IMG/VR virus record: IMGVR_UViG_3300027503_000030
Location: 1 to 41,358 of that record
Source: a virus
Length of the DNA stretch: 41,358 nucleotides
Strand: one strand, 5' to 3'
Both the position numbers and the translations under genes were made by a program. Below, one piece after another: positions 20,165-28,246 of the stretch (position 1 is its first letter; each line of letters opens with the position of its first letter). The notes beneath the pieces were generated by a model that saw nothing but the letters and a program-made list of their open reading frames with translations, had not been told where the DNA came from and did not search any database.

Positions 20165-20890
20165 TTATTTTTTAGAATTTTCAAACATTTTCTTAAAATC
20201 ATCTAAAGCACTATTGGATTCTTTATTTATATTATCATTTTGTACATTTTTTCTATTTTTCCAAATTGAATACTCATACTTAGAAGCCATTAAATCAGCC
20301 ATATGTATGATATGCTGTAAGTTTGTTCTCAATGATGAACTTTCACTTCTAGATATAAAGTAAGGTTTATTACCTTCCTCATACAAACCATCATGTATTT
20401 TGATTGCTAGATACTCTTCCCAAGAAACTACAACATTGAATTTCTGTAATGTATATAGACTTAAATCAGGTACTAGTGTAAATGGGATATTATCATTTGT
20501 TTTGTAAATTTTTCCCATATTTTTTCTATGCCACTCACTATCATTTGGAAGATATTTCTCTCTCCCTTCTCCAACAAATCCTAATTTACCTAAGTCATGA
20601 TTCATAGCTACAAAAACTAAATTTGATTTAGTAAATCCTGATAAATCTTGATTTGTCTGTTTATAAAATTCATATAATTTCAAAGAGAAATCAATGACTC
20701 TTAGAACATGGTCAATATAACCTCCTGTGAATGCATTATGATAGTATTCTACAGAACTTGCTGGTGCTAATACTAATCTATTACCAAAAGAATCATACAT
20801 TGCCTTTAGAGGTTCAGCTCTATCGCTCAAGTATGTATCAATGTAATTTAGAAATTCTGAATACTGTGATTCAAGTTTTTTTACTTCCAT
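20165..20890 (-). CDS. HD-domain metal-dependent phosphohydrolase
   Basis: 241 aa. Shows the HD superfamily ligands in order: H61 (GGYIDHVLRV), H98-D99 (MNHDLGK), a HDG at about residue 165 and a later Asp (HIIHMADLMASKYE). These bind divalent metals for phosphomonoester or phosphodiester hydrolysis on nucleotides or RNA in this family. The substrate cannot be told from sequence. Phage HD proteins near virion genes are common in T4-like marine phages. Cytoplasmic; no signal or membrane segment. Confidence 0.8.
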   Translation of the reverse strand: MEVKKLESQYSEFLNYIDTYLSDRAEPLKAMYDSFGNRLVLAPASSVEYYHNAFTGGYIDHVLRVIDFSLKLYEFYKQTNQDLSGFTKSNLVFVAMNHDLGKLGFVGEGREKYLPNDSEWHRKNMGKIYKTNDNIPFTLVPDLSLYTLQKFNVVVSWEEYLAIKIHDGLYEEGNKPYFISRSESSSLRTNLQHIIHMADLMASKYEYSIWKNRKNVQNDNINKESNSALDDFKKMFENSKK

Positions 20891-20902
20891 AACTTTTGTT
20901 TT

Positions 20903-21178
20903 TTATTGTTTTGTCTGTTTATACCAAGCTTTAATCTCATCATCAGTCATATCTGCAAACTCCTCAGGAGTTAATAACGCATATTTCTGATTATTGTTTT
21001 CTACACTATCAGATATTTTTGATTCAAATACAGGTTCTACAACTAATTCTTCAACATTTTCCTTAGTCAAAACTTTATTTCCATTGTCTACTATTTTGAA
21101 AATTGGTTTTGGTTTTGTAACAACAGATACTTTATAATTTGTAATATTAGAACTATCATCGGTAAAGTCATCTTGCAC
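20903..21178 (-). CDS. Hypothetical acidic protein
   Basis: 91 aa, acidic, with a disordered-looking first half and a helical end LLTPEEFADMTDDEIKAWYK. No family recognised. It lies 12 bp upstream of the HD gene in the same operon. Confidence 0.55.
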   Translation of the reverse strand: MQDDFTDDSSNITNYKVSVVTKPKPIFKIVDNGNKVLTKENVEELVVEPVFESKISDSVENNNQKYALLTPEEFADMTDDEIKAWYKQTKQ

Positions 21179-21216
21179 AATATAATTATTTGGTTTATTA
21201 TTCGCTTTTGACTTTA

Positions 21217-22224
21217 CTATTTGCTTATCTTTGAATTTACTTTCTTTTTTTTTTCTTTTAAATTGTCGTTAATATCTTTTTTAGTATTTCTTTTTAAGTT
21301 TTTTCTATTTTTTTTACTAGATACCACTTCTTCATAGGCTTCTGTAATGTCTGTTTCTTCATCTTTTAAAATATCCAAAACATCTGAATTATTTTTTATA
21401 AAATCTTCTTTCTTGTTTGATTTAGATAAGTTATTAACTAAATAACTAACAGTTATAACTAGTGTTATTGCTAAAGGGTCAAATACGAAGATAATCATTA
21501 GTATAAAATAATTCATAAGATTATCCATTGGTACACTTGTAACTTTGCTTAGATATATGATTGGGCCTAACTCAGCTGCTGCATCATTGTTAGTTTCCAT
21601 ACCCAATATCTCAATTTTATAATTATCTATTTCTGTAGATATACTTTCTATTTTATTTGACAAGTTGTCTCTTCTTTCTGTAGCATCATCTAACTGGGAT
21701 TCTAATGATTTTCTAGTTTCTGAGGATGATGATACTATCTTCTCCCCAGATTTTTTATCTATATATGAAACCATAGTTCCATTAGATAAGCCATTTCTAA
21801 GTTCTGTAATATCTTTAATAACAGATTCTTTCTCTACTTCTAATGATTTTAACCTCGTTGTAAGATTATCTGATTTTGCTCTTACTATATTTATTTTACT
21901 TTCTACAATATTATTTTTATTAGAAGTTATTTGATATGCATTAGATAAAAATCCGTAAATTCCTGCTGAGGTTATAAGCATCAAGACTACTATAGCAATA
22001 GATAAATAAATCCTTAAAGATGTAGGTAGTATATCTTTATTTTGATGTAATGAATATGCTGCAATTAGTTTAGAACCCTCCAAAACGGAAGCCATAATAA
22101 TAACAGATATTCCAGCACCTGCAAAAACTTTGCTCAATCCGTAAACAGAAAAAAAAGCAGCTGATGCTGATAGCAATAAAGCAGATAGTGTAACTAAAAA
22201 TAATACGAATTTTTCTTTTAGCAT
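21217..22224 (-). CDS. Multi-pass membrane protein with central coiled coil
   Basis: 335 aa. Four hydrophobic segments are visible: about residues 7-30 (LFLVTLSALLLSASAAFF), 36-56, 70-92 (IYLSIAIVVLMLITSAGIYG) and 235-262 (LMNYFILMIIFVFDPLAITL). Between the third and fourth lies a roughly 130-residue coiled coil rich in K/E/L (RLKSLEVEKESVIKDITELR ... RRDNLSNKIESISTEIDN). The C-terminus is highly basic with Lys runs. I know similar membrane/coiled-coil proteins in T4-like phages, without function. A role at the host inner membrane is inferred. Confidence 0.7.
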   Translation of the reverse strand: MLKEKFVLFLVTLSALLLSASAAFFSVYGLSKVFAGAGISVIIMASVLEGSKLIAAYSLHQNKDILPTSLRIYLSIAIVVLMLITSAGIYGFLSNAYQITSNKNNIVESKINIVRAKSDNLTTRLKSLEVEKESVIKDITELRNGLSNGTMVSYIDKKSGEKIVSSSSETRKSLESQLDDATERRDNLSNKIESISTEIDNYKIEILGMETNNDAAAELGPIIYLSKVTSVPMDNLMNYFILMIIFVFDPLAITLVITVSYLVNNLSKSNKKEDFIKNNSDVLDILKDEETDITEAYEEVVSSKKNRKNLKRNTKKDINDNLKEKKKKVNSKISK

Positions 22225-22397
22225 AATGATATATAATGAAGTGATTTATCTAAATCTTTTTGTAGAATATCTAATAATTCTAATAATTTAGATTCAGACA
22301 TTTGTTTTAATAGAATTCCTCTTTTAATATTATTAATCATATCTTTAGATTCTAATAAAACTGCTTCTGCATTTCCTTTATAAGTATCTTTTATCAT
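22218..22397 (-). CDS. Small hypothetical protein (59 aa), first gene of the minus-strand block
   Basis: Reads MIKDTYKGNAEAVLLESKDM at its start and ends LDKSLHYISLC. It is a highly helical protein with an amphipathic Leu-rich centre. Its stop overlaps the start of the membrane-protein gene (ATG at 22224-22222, TAA at 22220-22218), the usual sign of translational coupling. No family recognised. An AATTTATA stretch lies a short distance upstream of the ATG. Confidence 0.6.
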   Translation of the reverse strand: MIKDTYKGNAEAVLLESKDMINNIKRGILLKQMSESKLLELLDILQKDLDKSLHYISLC

Positions 22398-22660
22398 AAA
22401 TTTTATTTTATAAATTAAAGTAAATAATGTTATATTAATATAATATTACTATAATAATATATAATTATAATAATATAATATACTATATAATATACTATAT
22501 TATATTTTATATATATAATTATATTAAAATACTATATATTTAATACTATATATTTAATACTATATATTTAATATTATATAATATATATTATATATTGTGA
22601 AGTTACTTAAATTATTTTTAATTTGGTTCAATTATACAAACTTTAACAAAACTTTAACAT
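22398..22660. promoter_or_regulatory. Divergent AT-only control region
   Basis: About 260 bp between the minus-strand tail block and the plus-strand hsp20 block. Roughly 22410-22600 is nearly all A/T with TATA-rich runs and one 14-bp tandem repeat. Promoters for both directions should lie here. Nearest to the plus-strand ATG is a doubled AAACTTTAACA (about 22637-22659), which may be an operator or start-site element. It could also be a replication or melting region; nothing specific such as an iteron set with GC spacing is seen. Confidence 0.5.
22530..22571. repeat. Three perfect tandem copies of a 14-bp AT repeat
   Basis: TACTATATATTTAA occurs at 22530-22543, 22544-22557 and 22558-22571, followed by a decayed fourth copy. 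Seen directly. The phasing of 14 bp is not a whole helical turn, so function as an operator is unproven. Confidence 0.85.
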
Positions 22661-22936
22661 ATGAGAGTTGTATTTCAAAATCCTATATCTAAATTATACG
22701 AAGTAGGTATTATAGTAAAAAAATATACTATAAACAAAAGACAAAAATTTGATGTTATCTCAGAAAAAGGTGTTTTACATGTTGCACTATCTACTAACAT
22801 TTCTAAAACTGGACATATAAATGAGAATCTAACACAAAAGTTTGCAAATGATGTTCAAACAAATCTGACTAAGCAAAATCAAGCAAACTATTTAGATTCA
22901 GAGTATATGCCAAGTATATTGAAAATTAATATATGA
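22661..22936 (+). CDS. Hypothetical phage protein, first gene of the plus-strand block
   Basis: 91 aa, basic N-terminal half (MRVVFQNPISKLYEVGIIVK, then KRQKFDVISEKG) with beta-strand character. It looks like a small conserved phage protein but I cannot name a family. Start chosen at the ATG after the doubled AAACTTTAACA; there is no Shine-Dalgarno sequence. It overlaps the next gene by four bases (ATGA). Confidence 0.6.
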   Translation: MRVVFQNPISKLYEVGIIVKKYTINKRQKFDVISEKGVLHVALSTNISKTGHINENLTQKFANDVQTNLTKQNQANYLDSEYMPSILKINI

Positions 22937-23289
22937 GTGAAAATATAGAAAAATTTGATAATATATTAGAATATTATCAGCAACTAACTAATGAATCCAA
23001 AATATACTTCACTAACACTTTATTTAATTTAGGTTTTGAAAAAGTAAGTAAAGTTTTATATGATTCTTTATTTTCAGATGAAGATATTTTAGATTCTAAA
23101 CTTGACTATAATTCAGAAAAAAATTTAGAATTATTGAACGGTGATGATTATGAAAATTATGATGATTATATAGAATATTCTTCGGAAGATGCTGATAGTA
23201 TACTAGATTTAAAACGCATAGATGATTATTCTAATAGTGATTTATATGTTGTTGTTGATATAGATTCTAATATAATTCATATGTATTAA
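22933..23289 (+). CDS. Hypothetical acidic protein
   Basis: 118 aa, strongly acidic with a central D/E/Y-rich stretch (DDYENYDDYIEYSSEDAD). The N-terminal 45 residues are helical, and the C-terminus LYVVVDIDSNIIHMY is strand-like. Such composition is seen in DNA-mimic proteins, but nothing else supports that. Coupled to the upstream gene by an ATGA overlap. Confidence 0.6.
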   Translation: MSENIEKFDNILEYYQQLTNESKIYFTNTLFNLGFEKVSKVLYDSLFSDEDILDSKLDYNSEKNLELLNGDDYENYDDYIEYSSEDADSILDLKRIDDYSNSDLYVVVDIDSNIIHMY

Positions 23290-23293
23290 TAAT

Positions 23294-23446
23294 TTGGAAG
23301 ATATTGAATACTACAAGTATGAAAATATATACTTAAAAGGAATGTTTTTTGTATGTGACAAAAATAAACCAAATACAAAAAATTATAAATACTATGAATG
23401 TGTTAATGTAATTGGACAATTAGAACAAGATATATGCTATAATTAG
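23294..23446 (+). CDS. Possible small gene or frameshifted extension of the upstream gene
   Basis: An open frame, offset by +1 from the preceding gene, begins right at that gene's stop and runs to the TAG at 23446. From a TTG at 23294 it gives about 50 aa (LEDIEYYKYENIYLKGMFF ... QLEQDICYN); an internal ATG at 23342 would give 34 aa. The composition looks protein-like. No ATG starts the longer form, so it is either a short ATG gene, a non-ATG start, or a tail joined by frameshifting. Confidence 0.35.
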   Translation: MEDIEYYKYENIYLKGMFFVCDKNKPNTKNYKYYECVNVIGQLEQDICYN

Positions 23447-23457
23447 ATATTTAGATA

Positions 23458-23465
23458 TATTTATA
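23458..23465 (+). promoter_or_regulatory. Candidate phage promoter box TATTTATA for hsp20
   Basis: Plus-strand TATTTATA 61 nt before the hsp20 ATG and just upstream of the 5' leader hairpin at 23471. Same orientation relative to its gene as the minus-strand boxes. Confidence 0.4.
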
Positions 23466-23470
23466 TAAAA

Positions 23471-23510
23471 TAAGATAGCTGAGCATTTTAATAACCGCCA
23501 TCTTAGGAGG
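23471..23510 (+). promoter_or_regulatory. hsp20 5' leader hairpin with adjacent Shine-Dalgarno-like AGGAGG
   Basis: TAAGATAGC (23471-23479) can pair with GCCATCTTA (23497-23505), 8 pairs with one mismatch. AGGAGG follows at 23505-23510, 16 nt before the ATG, unusually far for a Shine-Dalgarno site. The left arm is also part of a 12-nt sequence complementary to one behind the gene (23957-23968), so two pairings compete. A thermosensor role is inference. Confidence 0.45.
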
Positions 23511-23526
23511 CACAAATCAAAAAAAA

Positions 23527-23949
23527 ATGATAAGAAATGTAGTTGAAATTCCATTTAATTCAATGGATGTTTTTCTTAAAAATTATTTCGATACGAAGGT
23601 AGATTACACCTCAGTAAGCGATAGCAAAATTAACTACCCATTAGACATTATTCAATCAGATAGTGGGTTATTAATTCAAATAGCCTGTGTTGGGGCAGAT
23701 TTAGAAGATATATCAATAACGACTGCTCTTGATACGCTAAGAATTAAATATGATAAACCAAAATTAGATGATGGCTATAATTATGTTTTTAAATCAATAG
23801 CTCAAAGGTCATTTGACTTAGGATATAAAGTATCTGCTAAATATGATTTAAACAGAATTGAAGCTAAGTTGTCAAAAGGATTACTATCTATTAGTATACC
23901 TTATGAAGAAAACCAGCAACCTAAATCAATTAAAATAATTTCAGAATAA
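23527..23949 (+). CDS. hsp20: Small heat-shock protein, Hsp20/alpha-crystallin family
   Basis: 140 aa, normal for the family. The alpha-crystallin domain spans about residues 36-130: YPLDIIQSDSGLLIQIACVG, the strand LRIKYDKP, FKSIAQRSFDLGYKVSAKYD and the family-typical A.LSKGLLSISIPYEE. These chaperones hold unfolding proteins in solution. Hsp20 genes are a known accessory gene of T4-like cyanophages, where a role in virion assembly has been suggested. The gene is flanked by a 12-bp inverted repeat and has a structured leader. Base use is slightly GC-richer than its neighbours. Confidence 0.9.
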   Translation: MIRNVVEIPFNSMDVFLKNYFDTKVDYTSVSDSKINYPLDIIQSDSGLLIQIACVGADLEDISITTALDTLRIKYDKPKLDDGYNYVFKSIAQRSFDLGYKVSAKYDLNRIEAKLSKGLLSISIPYEENQQPKSIKIISE

Positions 23950-23956
23950 ACTAAAA

Positions 23957-23968
23957 GCTCAGCTATCT
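23957..23968 (+). repeat. Right arm of the 12-bp inverted repeat flanking hsp20
   Basis: GCTCAGCTATCT here is the exact reverse complement of AGATAGCTGAGC at 23473-23484, 472 bp upstream. Together they bracket the hsp20 coding region, so the transcript's 5' and 3' untranslated ends could pair. It lies only 4 bp before the next gene's ATG. Confidence 0.8.
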
Positions 23969-23971
23969 ATT

Positions 23972-26008
23972 ATGGAAACTAATACATTTATATTAAAAAA
24001 TATACAAAAAGCAATACTTTCAGAAAAATTAAGTAGAACATCTAAGATTGTAAAATTAGTAGAGATATCTAAAAATCCTAATAATAATATTAGTCCTAGA
24101 CAAAAGTTTTGGATTAATACTTTACTAAGACTTGTAGCAGATGAATCTTATTATAAAGATATAAAAATAACTAATGTAAAATGGGATGACGTTTTTAAAT
24201 TATACAATGACGAATACACCCCACAAGAAGCAGCAGCTATGTTAATACAGATGGATGAATCTATAATATCTAAATACAATAATAGATTAAACGAAGAAAA
24301 TTATAATGTATCTAAACCTATTGATATATCTTTTGACCTAAAAAAATTAAATACCAAAGAATATACTGATTTTGAATTTTCTGATTTAATAGATTCTATA
24401 AACAGTACTAGAGGTCTTAGTAAAAATATAGAAAAAAGGTCAGATGGTACATATGGATTCGTGGATTTAGTGCATAAGAATAGTAAGGATGAAAGTTTAA
24501 GAATACCTTTAATATTGCTAACACCTGATGCTTCTAAAAGATTGAGTAAAGATGGTAGTAATTTTGTAGCATCAAAATGGGATAAACTAATATCTTCTAA
24601 TGTATTTAATACTAAAAAAGATGCTGAAGATGCTCGTTCTAAAGCAATATTAAAAAGAAAAGATATTGCTCCATATATTCATAATGATACTATTAAAAGT
24701 ATTTCTGTATATGATGAGAATGGAAATTTAATGAACGGAGAAATACTTGATGCAAGTGGAACTCCATACAATTTAGATAGACTAAGGTCTTTAATTACTA
24801 AAAGACCTGATACATTACTAAGTTTTAATGAAAAATCAGAACATTCTACAGGGGGGACTGAAAAGGTGTTTAATTTAGGTCTACCTGCTTTAACAGGTTT
24901 GATTGTTGATGAAAATGATTCTAAAAAACCTTTCCATATAGTAAATACATGTCCAAGGGCAGGAAGTTGCAAAGCCCACTGTTTTGCAATGAAAGGAGGT
25001 TATGTTCAATTTGAATCACCTGCACTAAAGATGGTTCAAAAACTTAATTTTCTAATTAATGACCCTAAAGGATTCCAAGATAGATTAGTTGATGAAATAA
25101 AATCTGAGTATAACAAAATGAAATCTGATTTCAAGGATTCTACATGGCATCTTTTAGTTAGATTTCATGATTCTGGAGATTTTTTTAGTGATGACTATTC
25201 AAATTTAGCTTTAAATGTTTGTAGAATTTTTAGGGAAGGTGTTTATAAAGAAAATCCTGTATTATTTTATGCTTATACAAAGCAATTAGATGCTAAAAAT
25301 AAATTAGAAAGAGAACCCAATTTTGTTATAAATTTTTCACTAGGTTCTAAAGAAAGCTCTAAAATTGATACTAAAACTACTAAATTAGCAGCTGTAGTAG
25401 ATGACTTACAACTAAACAAAATTACTCCTGATTTAAAAAATAAAATTGTATCATTTTTAAAGAATAATTCAAAAACAAGTAAATATGATATTTATGATTA
25501 TTTAAAAAATGTTGCTAAGTTACCAAATAACGATAGAAATTTTAAGGTTACAACATTACTTAATATGATTAAAAACAAAGATGCTAAGAATTTAAGAAAA
25601 TTGTATGAAAGAGAAGTTATAAATGTAAAAGATACTGCTTGGCTAAAATATGTTAAAAGAGTTAAGACAGGAAATTTAATTAAGAAGTATGAAATGAAAG
25701 ATGGTAAAAAAGTTAAGGATGCCCAAGGCAACTATATATCAAATATGGTAGATGAGTATAAATGGGAATTTATTTCAGATAGAGCTTGGAAACTTTTTCA
25801 AGATAGATTATATAATACATACAAAGATAAGTTTGGAATAACTAGAGATAGCATTATAAAGTACTCTGATTGGGTTGAGTTACCTAGAAGCGAATGGTCA
25901 GGGAAAGAGAATATAGGTGCTTGGAATGTTGTTATCTTGCCAGGTATCGATGGTGACCTAGCTGCATCGAGAAGTGATGTACACATATCATTTTTATTAG
26001 TACATTAG
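23972..26008 (+). CDS. GP88-family phage protein
   Basis: 678 aa. The Cys-rich core at about residues 325-342 (NTCPRAGSCKAHCFAMKGG) and the later VRFHDSGDFFSDDYSNLAL and PVLFYAYTKQLD segments match the GP88-type phage family as I know it: Cys cluster, then R.H.SGDFF, then FYAYTK. The end has GDLAASRSDVHISFLL, another conserved piece of these proteins. The biochemical function is not established. The Cys cluster suggests metal or iron-sulfur binding (inference). The 200-aa N-terminal extension is lineage-specific. It is longer than typical members. Confidence 0.65.
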   Translation: METNTFILKNIQKAILSEKLSRTSKIVKLVEISKNPNNNISPRQKFWINTLLRLVADESYYKDIKITNVKWDDVFKLYNDEYTPQEAAAMLIQMDESIISKYNNRLNEENYNVSKPIDISFDLKKLNTKEYTDFEFSDLIDSINSTRGLSKNIEKRSDGTYGFVDLVHKNSKDESLRIPLILLTPDASKRLSKDGSNFVASKWDKLISSNVFNTKKDAEDARSKAILKRKDIAPYIHNDTIKSISVYDENGNLMNGEILDASGTPYNLDRLRSLITKRPDTLLSFNEKSEHSTGGTEKVFNLGLPALTGLIVDENDSKKPFHIVNTCPRAGSCKAHCFAMKGGYVQFESPALKMVQKLNFLINDPKGFQDRLVDEIKSEYNKMKSDFKDSTWHLLVRFHDSGDFFSDDYSNLALNVCRIFREGVYKENPVLFYAYTKQLDAKNKLEREPNFVINFSLGSKESSKIDTKTTKLAAVVDDLQLNKITPDLKNKIVSFLKNNSKTSKYDIYDYLKNVAKLPNNDRNFKVTTLLNMIKNKDAKNLRKLYEREVINVKDTAWLKYVKRVKTGNLIKKYEMKDGKKVKDAQGNYISNMVDEYKWEFISDRAWKLFQDRLYNTYKDKFGITRDSIIKYSDWVELPRSEWSGKENIGAWNVVILPGIDGDLAASRSDVHISFLLVH

Positions 26009-26010
26009 AA

Positions 26011-26493
26011 ATGAAATTAGTTAAATTAGTTGAAGAATTATTAGCGAAAACTGCACATTATAAAGACTTAGCAGTAGACTATTTAACTAATAAATATGGT
26101 ATACATAAAAATATTGTATATCATGGAAGTCCTAACATTACATATCTAAAAAATATAAATGATATAGATACTCTTAAAAACACAGTCAATGCTAAAAGTA
26201 AATATCTTTTTGTAAATTATAAACCATCAGTAGCCTTAAACTATGCACAAAATTATAATGGATATTCAGATAAATCAGGTGTAGCAGTTTTTAAATTAAC
26301 TGGTAAAGCTTATACTATTAAAAAAAATGATATTCAAATAGCATTTAAAAGTATTGATAATTTTGAACTATTCCTAGATACTAAAAAAAAATTAGGATTT
26401 GATTATGTTATAATACCTCAAGATGGTAATAATATTGCTATATTAAACATAAATTCTTTATCTTTATTAGATACATATAAAATAATTAATTAA
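26011..26493 (+). CDS. ADP-ribosyltransferase-like protein with a possible N-terminal targeting tag
   Basis: 160 aa. After a short amphipathic start (MKLVKLVEELLAK) it shows IVYHGSPNITYL at about residues 35-46, VALNYAQNY, GVAVFKLTGKAY and GFDYVIIPQDGNNIAILN. This order (Y-H-G, then A..YA, a central strand, then G.D.VI) is typical of ART-like/PolyVal-type domains. The H38 motif is visible; a clear catalytic Glu is not. It is two bases downstream of the GP88 gene. Modification of a host protein is plausible but inferred. Confidence 0.5.
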   Translation: MKLVKLVEELLAKTAHYKDLAVDYLTNKYGIHKNIVYHGSPNITYLKNINDIDTLKNTVNAKSKYLFVNYKPSVALNYAQNYNGYSDKSGVAVFKLTGKAYTIKKNDIQIAFKSIDNFELFLDTKKKLGFDYVIIPQDGNNIAILNINSLSLLDTYKIIN

Positions 26494-26501
26494 CATACCA
26501 C

Positions 26502-26513
26502 TATAGTACTATA
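26502..26513. repeat. 12-bp perfect palindrome between converging genes
   Basis: TATAGTACTATA, self-complementary, in the 20-bp gap between the plus-strand ART-like gene and the minus-strand endolysin gene. No T-run follows, so it is not a classical terminator. Confidence 0.6.
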
Positions 26514-27407
26514 CTAAACCAAACTCTTTAACATAGCTAACATCTTAGGATGTGGGTAAATATCAGATTTATCTTTTCTAACATTGGTATGAGTTAGTAA
26601 ACCTCTAATTTTACCTTCCACAGCATCATTAAAAAAATCAAATGCTATAGCAGGGTCAAATTTTTTAAGATATTCCAATATACCTTTAGAAATATCTATG
26701 TTATCTCTTTCTTTTATATATAATATAAGTTTTCTACAAGATTCTATTTGAGCATCAGAATAACTATGATAATATCTAGTACCTCTAAACTTATAACCTA
26801 AGTCAGTTACATATTTTGAATTTACTTCATTACCATACACAGTATAATACTTTTCACCAATTTTATTCAAGTATCCGTAGTTACAAATTTCAATACCTAC
26901 AGAGTGACTTTGCATATATCTATCAGCATTTCCTAAATGAAATGCCCAATACCCTTCAGGAAATGCTTGTAATATTTCACCATCATATTTAGTATCACCT
27001 GACAACGATGTACCTCCTATTAAGAACTCTGTTGCTATCCTACCTCTAGTATCTCTGCTCCAAATATCAATAGTACTATAAGGATTTTCAGAACCTGCTG
27101 TATGGTGTAAGAATATATATTTTTTATCAGTAACTTGATTTACGTATTGTTCTTTAGGTAACCAAAATTTTAGTATGTTCAATGATGTATCTCTACTTTC
27201 TTGTAAATCTGTGCTATAATCATCTTCCAACAATTTTTTAAATATTTCAGGAGTTACAACTCCATTAGGATGTAAACCTAACTTAACTTGATAGTTTTTT
27301 ACAGCAGCCTCAGTCATTCTGCCGAATATGCCATCAACAGGATTCAATTCTAATGCTATTTGAATTTTTCTTACTTCGTCTCCTTTTGAACCAAATCTAT
27401 AGTACAT
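26514..27407 (-). CDS. Endolysin: PG-binding domain plus N-acetylmuramoyl-L-alanine amidase
   Basis: 297 aa. Residues about 1-62 form a peptidoglycan-binding domain (YYRFGSKGDEVRKIQIAL ... DGIFGRMTEAAVKNYQ). Residues about 95-290 are an Amidase_2 domain: zinc ligand His in FLHHTAG (101/102), the central SHSVGIEICNYG and the C-terminal LLTHTNVRKDKSDIYPHP with H273 and the K/D pair that completes the site. It cleaves the amide bond between MurNAc and the stem peptide. No signal peptide, so a holin or other pore would be needed. A TATTTATA box lies 16 nt upstream of the ATG. Confidence 0.93.
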   Translation of the reverse strand: MYYRFGSKGDEVRKIQIALELNPVDGIFGRMTEAAVKNYQVKLGLHPNGVVTPEIFKKLLEDDYSTDLQESRDTSLNILKFWLPKEQYVNQVTDKKYIFLHHTAGSENPYSTIDIWSRDTRGRIATEFLIGGTSLSGDTKYDGEILQAFPEGYWAFHLGNADRYMQSHSVGIEICNYGYLNKIGEKYYTVYGNEVNSKYVTDLGYKFRGTRYYHSYSDAQIESCRKLILYIKERDNIDISKGILEYLKKFDPAIAFDFFNDAVEGKIRGLLTHTNVRKDKSDIYPHPKMLAMLKSLV

Positions 27408-27423
27408 AATTATTATTGTTTAT

Positions 27424-27431
27424 TATAAATA
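27424..27431 (-). promoter_or_regulatory. Candidate phage promoter box TATTTATA for the endolysin gene
   Basis: Coding-strand box 16 nt before the ATG at 27407, filling the short gap after the previous gene. Promoter role inferred from recurrence. Confidence 0.4.
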
Positions 27432-28241
27432 TCAAAACTTTGAAATAAAATCATTGCTAAAATTATTAATCTTATCTAGCACGATATTATCAGCATCACT
27501 TGATGGATTTCTTAAATCTATGTTTCTAAAATCAACACCATAAATATTTGGTATGCTATTAGCTATATCAAAGAGTTCTGGTGTTAATATAGATGAGTAT
27601 GCATCTGAATATGCATCTATCATAAAATCTAGTTTAGAAGAATCACCTTGATACACTATAGAACTCATTAAACTAATTTGTGATTTTATTACACTTGCTA
27701 AAGATTGCATAAATGATGCAGCTGTAGCACCACCATCTAAACTTTTGAACATAAATCCTGACCATGGTGTGACTAGGAATGGAGGTGTTTTACTTATTCT
27801 TATTCCGATTACAGTTGTTTTTTGAAGATACATTGATAGGGATACTGCATCTACCCAAACCCGTGCTCCGTATCCGAAGTTTGGAAAGAAGAAGGCATCA
27901 GTCCAAATACCTGGGAAGATGGTAATAATCGTAGCTAACGGACTATCAATAATCCTAGCAATCCAATAATACGTATGGTCAATAGCTAATTGACTAGATA
28001 ATAAACCACTATTAGCATTGAAATTAAATCTATTTTGACTACAATATATCATCGATGCAGCTTCAAAGAATCTAGGTATGTCAGGTCTTGCAACCATTCT
28101 ACCTCCAGATGATATATCAAAATGTAATTTATATAAATTCTCAGTATACCTTCCGTGTCTACCGACTTTAATTAAATCTGCAAATTTATATGTAGTAGGA
28201 GTATATTCTGCTATTAATTGTGCTTTAAAAAGATTCCACAT
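27432..28241 (-). CDS. Hypothetical protein
   Basis: 269 aa, rich in aromatic and small hydrophobic residues, with stretches such as SPLATIITIFPGIWTDAFFF and WVDAVSLSMYLQKTTVIGIR. No complete transmembrane helix is obvious, though parts are quite hydrophobic. The final third is helical (LTPELFDIANSIPN ... DKINNFSNDFISKF). No family recognised. Its position between the endolysin and a conserved small phage gene suggests a virion or lysis-associated role, but this is weak. Confidence 0.55.
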   Translation of the reverse strand: MWNLFKAQLIAEYTPTTYKFADLIKVGRHGRYTENLYKLHFDISSGGRMVARPDIPRFFEAASMIYCSQNRFNFNANSGLLSSQLAIDHTYYWIARIIDSPLATIITIFPGIWTDAFFFPNFGYGARVWVDAVSLSMYLQKTTVIGIRISKTPPFLVTPWSGFMFKSLDGGATAASFMQSLASVIKSQISLMSSIVYQGDSSKLDFMIDAYSDAYSSILTPELFDIANSIPNIYGVDFRNIDLRNPSSDADNIVLDKINNFSNDFISKF

Positions 28242-28246
28242 TACTG

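Noticed and set aside
23505-23510. Functional Shine-Dalgarno site for hsp20
   Set aside because: AGGAGG is 16 nt from the ATG, too far for normal use, and most genes here have none, as expected for Bacteroidota hosts; kept only as part of the leader structure.
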